Assembly (NCBI GenBank): GCA_903913355.1
Contig: CAIWKU010000476.1
Coordinates: forward strand, 1 to 5,048
DNA from: an uncultured Bacteroidota bacterium
Lineage (GTDB): Bacteria > Bacteroidota > Bacteroidia > Chitinophagales > Chitinophagaceae
Reading direction: 5' to 3'
DNA: 5,048 bases
Made by a program: the position numbers and the translations under genes
The notes under the pieces: generated by a model
What the model was told of the DNA's origin: nothing
The model's input: the letters and a program-made list of their open reading frames with translations, nothing else
The model's database searches: none
Shown: in pieces, positions 1-5,048 of the stretch
Layout of the letters: every line of letters begins with the position of its first letter
Numbering within the stretch: the stretch's first letter is position 1

Positions 1-1193
1 ATATCAATCATAGAAGCATTCAAAGCCGGACCAGGTGCTGAATTAAATACCAATCTTACCGGGTCTGCCTTACCGCCTATGCCCAATGGATGAATCTCAC
101 AACTGGGTTTTGCATCGGCAATGCTTTCACAGATTTCCAGCATATGGCTTCCTAATACCATCCGGTTATCCGGATTAAAATGGTAAGTGTAATCTTCCAT
201 AAAACTATTTCCGCCTTTCATACCACTGCCCATCACTTTCATGGCCCTTACCAAGGCTGCAGTTTTCCAATCGCCCTCTCCCGCAAACCCATATCCTTTT
301 TTCATTAATCGCTGTGCTGCAATACCGGGTAATTGCACCATGCCATGCAGATCTTCGAATGTATCTGTAAATCCCTTGAAATTTCCGTTCTCCAAAAATG
401 TTTGTATCCCCAATTCTATTCTTGCAGCTTCTCTTAAGGATTGTCGTTGTTCGCCCTTAGGTAATAAGGATTCTGCAAGGGTATAATCAGATGAATATTC
501 TTCGATCAGTCTGTCAATTTGTTTATCACTGATCGAATTGATCACCGCTACCAGATCACCTACACCATAAGTATTGACACTATACCCAAACTTAATTTCC
601 GCTTCTACCTTATCACCTTCTGTAACAGCCACATTTCGCATATTATCCCCAAACCTGGCAAATTTGGCAGATTGCCAATCGGCCCATGCAGCGGCGGCTC
701 TTGTCCAGGCATTGATCTTTTCCAATGATTCCGGATCTTCCCAATATCCCACTACCACTTTACGGTTCAGTCGCATACGACTCATGATAAACCCAAACTC
801 ACGATCGCCATGTGCAGACTGATTCAGGTTCATAAAATCCATATCGATAGTTGCCCAGGGAATATCCCTATTGAACTGTGTATGAAAATGCAACATCGGT
901 TTATTCAAAATACGCAGTCCCCCAATCCACATTTTTGCGGGAGAGAATGTATGCATCCAGGTAATGATACCAATACAGTCAGTTGATTGGTTGGCTTCCA
1001 TACAAACTGCATAAATTTCCTCTGCTGTTTTTACCGTTGGCTTATATACTACCGTTACCGGTATTTGTGTGGCAGTATGTAATGAAGCAGCAATGGTTTG
1101 CGAATGTTGCGCCACCTGCAATAAAGTTTCTTCTCCATACAAATGCTGGCTTCCCGTAACAAACCAGACTTCCTTTTTCTTCAGATCTATCAT
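1..1193 (-). CDS. araA: L-arabinose isomerase AraA (partial, C-terminus beyond the left edge)
   Basis: This cytoplasmic enzyme converts L-arabinose to L-ribulose, the first catabolic step. The reading frame is open from the start to base 1 with no stop; 397 residues are visible, and about 100 more are expected because the E. coli protein is 500 aa. The N-terminus MIDLKKKEVWFVTGSQHLYG is typical of the family. Counting from the ATG at 1193, the residues equivalent to E. coli Glu306 (in FAGEGDW), Glu333 (in SFMEDYT) and His350 (in LGSHMLE) fall at exactly 306, 333 and 350, with no net indel to that point. The fourth metal ligand, near His450, lies off the window. A second in-frame ATG at 1199 would add Met-Ile; I prefer 1193 for its family-like length, but cannot exclude 1199. 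No clear Shine-Dalgarno site precedes either. The gene lies 114 bp after the GH127 gene, beyond a terminator-like hairpin, so it may have partly independent expression. Confidence 0.96.
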   Translation of the reverse strand, partial: MIDLKKKEVWFVTGSQHLYGEETLLQVAQHSQTIAASLHTATQIPVTVVYKPTVKTAEEIYAVCMEANQSTDCIGIITWMHTFSPAKMWIGGLRILNKPMLHFHTQFNRDIPWATIDMDFMNLNQSAHGDREFGFIMSRMRLNRKVVVGYWEDPESLEKINAWTRAAAAWADWQSAKFARFGDNMRNVAVTEGDKVEAEIKFGYSVNTYGVGDLVAVINSISDKQIDRLIEEYSSDYTLAESLLPKGEQRQSLREAARIELGIQTFLENGNFKGFTDTFEDLHGMVQLPGIAAQRLMKKGYGFAGEGDWKTAALVRAMKVMGSGMKGGNSFMEDYTYHFNPDNRMVLGSHMLEICESIADAKPSCEIHPLGIGGKADPVRLVFNSAPGPALNASMID

Positions 1194-1307
1194 AATCATC
1201 TTTTTAGTATGCAATAAATTTTATTAATTTCCATAACCCCTTACACGCAACCCATACTCCCTAATCTTTAACACAATCTCAAAATAAAATAGCCAAAAAA
1301 AGTACAC
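1194..1307 (-). promoter_or_regulatory. Intergenic leader between the GH127 gene and araA
   Basis: This 114-bp gap is much longer than the 20 and 22 bp gaps upstream and is the only obvious regulatory space in the window. Its first part, in transcription direction, is the 3' half of the hairpin and its U-rich tail. The remainder is AT-rich near araA and holds a 13-bp palindrome (AATAAA, one T, TTTATT) at 1213-1225, about 20 bases before the araA start. If araA has its own promoter it should lie here, but I find no good match to the Bacteroidota consensus (TTTG near -33, TAnnTTTG near -7). Calling the region regulatory is inferred from its length and position. Confidence 0.35.
1213..1225. repeat. 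Short AT-rich palindrome upstream of araA
   Basis: The 6-bp arms AATAAA and TTTATT are perfect inverted copies around a single central T. The centre lies about 26 bases before the preferred araA start, a position where a repressor or activator could bind. The arms contain only A and T, so chance occurrence in this AT-rich spacer is quite possible. I do not recognise it as the operator of a known arabinose regulator. Confidence 0.2.
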
Positions 1308-1320
1308 CTATTTGGCTATT
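1281..1320 (-). terminator. Intrinsic terminator or attenuator at the end of the GH127 gene
   Basis: On the minus strand the arms AATAGCCAAA (1320-1311) and TTTGGCTATT (1297-1288) are perfect 10-bp inverted copies around a 13-base loop. Transcription then runs directly into TTATTTT (1287-1281), giving UUUUAUUUU together with the end of the stem. That U-rich tail occurs only in the minus direction, matching the genes. The stem is weak for a terminator, with just three G-C pairs in its middle. The 5' arm is made of the last coding bases of the glycosidase gene, and its TAG stop (1310-1308) sits in the loop. Because araA follows in the same direction, partial readthrough or an internal araA promoter is needed. 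Confidence 0.55.
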
Positions 1321-3314
1321 AGCTCAATATCTTTTACCTGTGTTGGAAACCATACCATCATTTCACCTTGTCCCCGGTTTGCCCAGCTATAATAAGGAAT
1401 GGCAGTCAGTTTTTGTTTCACAGTAGAAATGGAATTTCCATTCGCTACAATTACGGCAGGCACTACTGCTGTAAGCACCGTTACCCCATGTAGTAATGCA
1501 GGTTGAAATTGAGTGGTAAATTTTGTATTGTTAGGGATAATTAAGTTCGCTGCCTTTCCATGATTATCCACCCATTCCGCACAATACATCAATGGACCGC
1601 GTTGCAAGGCAACTTTACCAATATCATCAGTGAGTTTTTCGTTGGCTGATACGGTTCTTACTTCCATCGGTAACAGCATCTCTATTTTATCGCCTTTTTT
1701 CCAGGATCTGCTGATAACAGCGTATCCATGTTCCATGGTATACGCAAACGGCTGACCATTTACTTTGATGATGGTTTTCTGATTAGACTGATCGGTAAAC
1801 GAATACAGATCAGAAGGCACTGCCTGATTCATAGCCCATCCCGGAATCCGGATCTTCATAGCAAAATTGTCAGAGCTTGCCGGATCAAGGGTAAATACCA
1901 ATCCCCCATCCCATGGGTAATTATTTTGCTGTGTGATCTGTACTGTCTGGTTATGAATAGTAAGGTCTGCTTTTCCATTGATGAAAAGATTTACATATAC
2001 ATTCTCATCTTTCTGTGCATATACATATCCCGGAATAGAAGGAATCAATCTTACTAAATTGGTTGGGCAGCAGGAACATTCAAACCAACCTGATCTTTCA
2101 AATTCAATATCTGCATGTTTAAAATTATGCGTGATCTGCATGGCATTGGTGTAGAAAAATGATTTTCCATCCAGTCCAATTCCTGAGATCAGTCCGTTAT
2201 ACAATGTTTTTTCTAAAACATCGATATACTTAGCATCTCCATGCAGTAAAAACATCCGATAGTTCCAGTAAACATTGGCAATGGCTGCACAGGTTTCATT
2301 ATATGCAGTCGCATTGGGCAATTCATAATTTTTCCCATAACGCTCACCGTCACCAATCGCTCCCACGCTTCCCTGTACATAGTATTTTTTCTGTACCATG
2401 TTTTCCCAGATCTTGTCTATGGCATGCAACAGACTATCATCACCGGTTAAAGCAGCCACATCGGCCATAGCTGAATACAGGTAACCTGCGCGAACTGCAT
2501 GTCCTTCCGCTTCCTCCTGTTGTACCACAGGAATATTATCCTGCCAGTAAGCTCCATTTTTCCAGGGATCAGTACTCTTGGTATCGTAGCCTGTAAAATG
2601 GCCTCTTTCTTCAATAAAAAATTTAGCCGTTGCCAGGTACTCTTTTTTGCCCGTAACACGGTATAGTTTTACCAATCCCATTTCTACTACTTCATGACCG
2701 GGTGCCACATGTTTTTTATCCGGACCAAATACAGAACAAACCAGGTCGGCATTTTTCAGTGCAATGTTTAAGAGATTTTTTTTCTTAGTGGCCATAAAAT
2801 GTGCCACCGCAGCTTCGTATAAATGACCCGCATTGTATAATTCGTGACTGAGTTCTCTTTCTTTTTCCCATCTTTCTTTTCCTGACCATGAATGAACCGC
2901 GGCAGGATCAATGGTTCTGGCGGTATATAGATAACCATCGGGCTCCTGTGCATTACCAATGATAACAATCAATGAATCGATATAGGCTTCCAGTTTTGCA
3001 TCCGGATATAAGGCAAGAGAATAGGATGCCCCTTCTATGGTTTTATAAATATCGGTATCGTCAAAAGGATAGCGTGTGCAGAATTTTCCTTTTTTTTCTG
3101 CGGCCATGATAAAATTTTTCACCCGCCCGGTGCTTTCACATCTTGAAAAAGAAGCCGGTATAGTTACCATCCTGTTCACCTGTATTCGGGGCAGCCAGAA
3201 ATTATCTGACAACTTTACCTGGGTAAACGGAACTGATTGGATAGAATAATCTTTTTGCTGCCCGTATAGTATAGAAGCAGACACAATACTTAGTAAACAA
3301 ATTATTTTTTTCAT
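1308..3314 (-). CDS. Exported GH127 beta-L-arabinofuranosidase
   Basis: This 668-residue protein belongs to glycoside hydrolase family 127 (older name DUF1680). Its characterised member, HypBA1 of Bifidobacterium longum (about 658 aa), is a retaining exo-enzyme releasing L-arabinose from beta-L-arabinofuranosides such as those on plant hydroxyproline-rich glycoproteins. The HypBA1 active site is recognisable: Glu324 in GERYG corresponds to the acid/base Glu322; Glu340 and Cys342 in NETCA match zinc ligands Glu338 and Cys340; Cys415 and Cys416 in FECSCCP match the nucleophile Cys417 and ligand Cys418. Roughly residues 30-440 should form the (alpha/alpha)6 barrel, and the remainder beta-sandwich domains. 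A signal peptide is visible (MKK, then a hydrophobic stretch to about Tyr17, cleavage probably near Gly18-Gln19); Cys6 is too early for a lipobox. The start lies 20 bp after the mutarotase stop, so the two genes are likely co-transcribed. Substrate is inferred from family and neighbours; GH127 also contains other activities. Confidence 0.93.
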   Translation of the reverse strand: MKKIICLLSIVSASILYGQQKDYSIQSVPFTQVKLSDNFWLPRIQVNRMVTIPASFSRCESTGRVKNFIMAAEKKGKFCTRYPFDDTDIYKTIEGASYSLALYPDAKLEAYIDSLIVIIGNAQEPDGYLYTARTIDPAAVHSWSGKERWEKERELSHELYNAGHLYEAAVAHFMATKKKNLLNIALKNADLVCSVFGPDKKHVAPGHEVVEMGLVKLYRVTGKKEYLATAKFFIEERGHFTGYDTKSTDPWKNGAYWQDNIPVVQQEEAEGHAVRAGYLYSAMADVAALTGDDSLLHAIDKIWENMVQKKYYVQGSVGAIGDGERYGKNYELPNATAYNETCAAIANVYWNYRMFLLHGDAKYIDVLEKTLYNGLISGIGLDGKSFFYTNAMQITHNFKHADIEFERSGWFECSCCPTNLVRLIPSIPGYVYAQKDENVYVNLFINGKADLTIHNQTVQITQQNNYPWDGGLVFTLDPASSDNFAMKIRIPGWAMNQAVPSDLYSFTDQSNQKTIIKVNGQPFAYTMEHGYAVISRSWKKGDKIEMLLPMEVRTVSANEKLTDDIGKVALQRGPLMYCAEWVDNHGKAANLIIPNNTKFTTQFQPALLHGVTVLTAVVPAVIVANGNSISTVKQKLTAIPYYSWANRGQGEMMVWFPTQVKDIELIAK

Positions 3315-3334
3315 GGTTACTATTTATACTAAGA

Positions 3335-4462
3335 TCATTTTACAGAAAACTGGTAACGGGTTGAATGCGTATAGGTTTCGCCTGGCTTAAGTATCGTATT
3401 CGGAAAAGAAGGCTGATTGGGCCCGTCAGGAAAATGTTGTGTTTCCAAACAAAGTGCCGCATGCTGTGCATACACCCAACCATATTTTCCGGTTAATGTA
3501 CTATCCAGGAAATTTCCTGTATAAAATTGTAGTCCGGGTTCTGTAGTCAGTACATCCATTACACGGCCACTACCGGCATCATACACAGTGGCTATTTTTT
3601 CCAGCCCTTTTGTATTTCTGGATAATACCCAGTTATGATCATAGCCTCCTTTTACAAGCGAAATATCTTTACCAACCAGTTTGGGCGAACTGAAATCCAT
3701 GGGTGTACCCTTCACATCGGGTAATTGTCCGGTTGGAATCAGCAGACTATCTACCGCAGTATATTTAGCAGCCTGTATCATGATTTCATGATTGAGTATC
3801 GTAGGCTCTTTCCCCCCGGATAAATTAAAATAGCAATGATTGGTCAGATTTATTGGAGTGGCTTTATCTGTTGTAGCAGTATAATCAATCTGTAAACCAT
3901 TGCCGGAAGTAACTGTATAGATCACCTGTACTTTCAGGTTTCCAGGAAACCCCTGGTCGCCATCGGGACTGGTATAAGTCAATTGCAAACTGCTATCTCC
4001 AGGCATACGTGTGGCAGTCCATATTACTTTATCCAAACCCCTGATTCCTCCATGAAGTGTATTGCCATGATCGTTAAGCGTCAATTGATAGGCGTGTTTA
4101 TCCAATTCAAATTTCCCTTTGGCAATACGATTACCATAACGCCCTACGATAGCACCGATATAAGGGTTTGTCTTTTGTAAATATCCTGGAAGCGTATCGA
4201 AGCCCAATATAACATCCCCCATAGTCTTATCCTTTCCGGGAACCATGATGCTGGTTACCGTTGCACCATAATTGATAATACTTACCTGCATTCCTGTAGG
4301 GCTGGTAAGCGTATATTTTGTTACTGCCTCATTCTCTAATGTGCCGAATGGCTTTTCGGTAACACTGTATTGATTGGCTTTGGTATCGGCGTTTTGATGG
4401 GTTCCACAAGCCGTTAGCAAAACGATTGCTGGGAGTAAAATGGATAGTACCTGTTTTTTCAT
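3335..4462 (-). CDS. galM: Lipoprotein aldose 1-epimerase (GalM-family mutarotase)
   Basis: The 375-residue protein interconverts alpha and beta anomers of free aldoses; here L-arabinose is the likely substrate. GalM-family motifs are in order: GRYGNRIAKG (107-116), NTLHGG with His137, NLTNHCYFNL with His209, YDHNW with Asp275, and CLETQHFPD with Glu340. The two histidines and the glutamate correspond to the catalytic residues of characterised GalM proteins (His96, His170 and Glu304 in Lactococcus lactis). The N-terminus MKKQVLSILLPAIVLLTAC is a lipoprotein signal ending in the lipobox LTAC, so the mature protein should start at lipidated Cys19 and act outside the cytoplasm. The reading frame stays open upstream to 4528, but that start would bury the signal peptide and overlap araD, so the ATG at 4462 is chosen. 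It lies 22 bp after the araD stop and 20 bp before the GH127 gene. The gene symbol reflects family only; arabinose specificity is inferred from context. Confidence 0.94.
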   Translation of the reverse strand: MKKQVLSILLPAIVLLTACGTHQNADTKANQYSVTEKPFGTLENEAVTKYTLTSPTGMQVSIINYGATVTSIMVPGKDKTMGDVILGFDTLPGYLQKTNPYIGAIVGRYGNRIAKGKFELDKHAYQLTLNDHGNTLHGGIRGLDKVIWTATRMPGDSSLQLTYTSPDGDQGFPGNLKVQVIYTVTSGNGLQIDYTATTDKATPINLTNHCYFNLSGGKEPTILNHEIMIQAAKYTAVDSLLIPTGQLPDVKGTPMDFSSPKLVGKDISLVKGGYDHNWVLSRNTKGLEKIATVYDAGSGRVMDVLTTEPGLQFYTGNFLDSTLTGKYGWVYAQHAALCLETQHFPDGPNQPSFPNTILKPGETYTHSTRYQFSVK

Positions 4463-4484
4463 ATGGCTGTATTTACAATCGATT

Positions 4485-5048
4485 TTATACTTGTCCGTAA
4501 TAACTATCCGGACCATGTTTTCTTTCAAAATGTTTTTTGATCAGGGCTTCTTTTAACCTGGGTGAATCGGGTCGTATCTGTTCTGTGAGATAAGCCATTT
4601 GCGCAATACTTTCCAGCACTGCACTATTATACACAGCTTTTTCAGGCGTTTTACCCCAGGTAAAGGGAGCGTGATTACCTACTAAGATCATTTCTACTTC
4701 TTCATAACTCAATCCTTTTTCCTGTAAGCAATTGATGATCTGGATACCTGTTTCATATTCATAATTTCCTGTAATCATCTGGTCGCTCATCGGCGGAGCA
4801 CAGGGAATATCGATTGTGGTATGATCCGCATGCGTTGTACCATAGATAGGAATATCTCGTTGGGTTTGCGCCCAGGCTGTTCCATAAGTGGAATGTGTAT
4901 GTACGATGCTGCCAATGGTAATCCAATGTTTGTATAAAACGGCATGGGTAAGTGTATCGGAAGATGGACGAGGTTTGCCTTCTACCGTTTTACCATCCAG
5001 ATCAACAATCACTATTTTATCAGGAGAGAGATCTTCATAAGGAACACC
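4485..5048 (-). CDS. araD: L-ribulose-5-phosphate 4-epimerase AraD (partial, N-terminus beyond the right edge)
   Basis: This cytoplasmic zinc enzyme of the class II aldolase/epimerase family converts L-ribulose 5-phosphate to D-xylulose 5-phosphate, which enters the pentose phosphate pathway. The 187 visible residues are open to the window edge. The GTG at 5012 is not the true start, because family-like sequence (GVPYEDLSPDK) continues in frame upstream of it. Adding 45 missing residues puts every key residue on E. coli AraD numbering without indels: Asp76 (PSSDT), zinc ligands His95 and His97 (VHTHS) and His171 (GNHAPF), catalytic Asp120 (THAD), His218 and Tyr229 (SYYGQ at the C-terminus). 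The full protein should therefore be about 232 aa, against 231 in E. coli. The paralogues UlaF and SgbE share these residues, but the adjacent araA and arabinosidase favour AraD. It is the most upstream visible gene of the operon; a kinase gene may lie further upstream. Confidence 0.95.
   Translation of the reverse strand, partial: GVPYEDLSPDKIVIVDLDGKTVEGKPRPSSDTLTHAVLYKHWITIGSIVHTHSTYGTAWAQTQRDIPIYGTTHADHTTIDIPCAPPMSDQMITGNYEYETGIQIINCLQEKGLSYEEVEMILVGNHAPFTWGKTPEKAVYNSAVLESIAQMAYLTEQIRPDSPRLKEALIKKHFERKHGPDSYYGQV

Noticed and set aside
241..822. Three plus-strand open frames of 69-82 codons within 241-822
   Set aside because: The minus strand here encodes uninterrupted AraA with correctly spaced active-site residues, so these frames are antisense shadows.
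1194..1199. ATG at 1199 as the araA start
   Set aside because: It is possible, but the ATG at 1193 gives the family-typical N-terminus and places all three visible active-site residues at exactly the E. coli positions. The difference is only two residues.
1261..1300. A TTATTTTG stretch just after the hairpin on the minus strand, as a -7 promoter element for araA
   Set aside because: It misses the conserved A of TAnnTTTG and has no TTTG element at the expected distance upstream. It is more simply the U-rich tail of the terminator-like hairpin.
1728..2057. A 109-codon plus-strand open frame inside the GH127 gene
   Set aside because: It lies wholly antisense to a gene with a complete catalytic motif set, and its translation is low-complexity and resembles no family I recognise. 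It is best explained as a shadow of the minus-strand coding sequence.
4463..4528. A longer mutarotase start at 4528, adding 22 residues
   Set aside because: It would overlap the 3' end of araD and place a charged extension ahead of an otherwise textbook lipoprotein signal peptide. The ATG at 4462 gives a clean signal sequence and 22-bp spacing.
4485..5012. GTG at 5012 as the start of araD
   Set aside because: AraD-like sequence continues in frame to the window edge, and residue numbering shows about 45 more N-terminal residues are needed to match the family. The GTG is an internal valine codon.

Overview
The window reads as one stretch of an L-arabinose utilisation operon, with every recognisable gene on the minus strand. 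The source is most likely a Bacteroidota bacterium. The evidence for that is a moderately AT-rich sequence, no convincing Shine-Dalgarno sites before any of the three visible starts, a lipoprotein mutarotase, an exported GH127 glycosidase, and araD and araA of the kind seen in arabinose operons of this phylum. A Chitinophagaceae-like origin is a guess only. Nothing points to mobile DNA, tRNA or rRNA genes, or CRISPR.

In transcription order (right to left) the layout is: araD, L-ribulose-5-phosphate 4-epimerase (4485 to beyond 5048, N-terminus off the window); a lipoprotein aldose 1-epimerase of the GalM family (3335-4462); an exported GH127 beta-L-arabinofuranosidase (1308-3314); and araA, L-arabinose isomerase (1193 down to before base 1, C-terminus off the window). 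The first three genes are separated by 22 and 20 bp, so they are almost certainly co-transcribed. A longer gap of 114 bp (1194-1307) separates the glycosidase from araA. It opens with a 10-bp perfect inverted repeat followed by a U-rich tract, which looks like an intrinsic terminator or attenuator overlapping the end of the glycosidase gene.

The genes form a pathway. The GH127 enzyme would release beta-L-arabinofuranose from plant-derived glycans or glycoproteins outside the cytoplasm. The lipoprotein mutarotase would equilibrate the released anomers, and after uptake AraA converts L-arabinose to L-ribulose. A kinase not in this window would phosphorylate it, and AraD would deliver D-xylulose 5-phosphate to the pentose phosphate pathway. 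All catalytic and metal-binding residues that fall inside the window are present in all four proteins.

I do not see a new biological system here. The most interesting points are the terminator-like hairpin built from the last codons of the glycosidase gene, and the placement of two exported enzymes between the two cytoplasmic sugar-catabolism genes.
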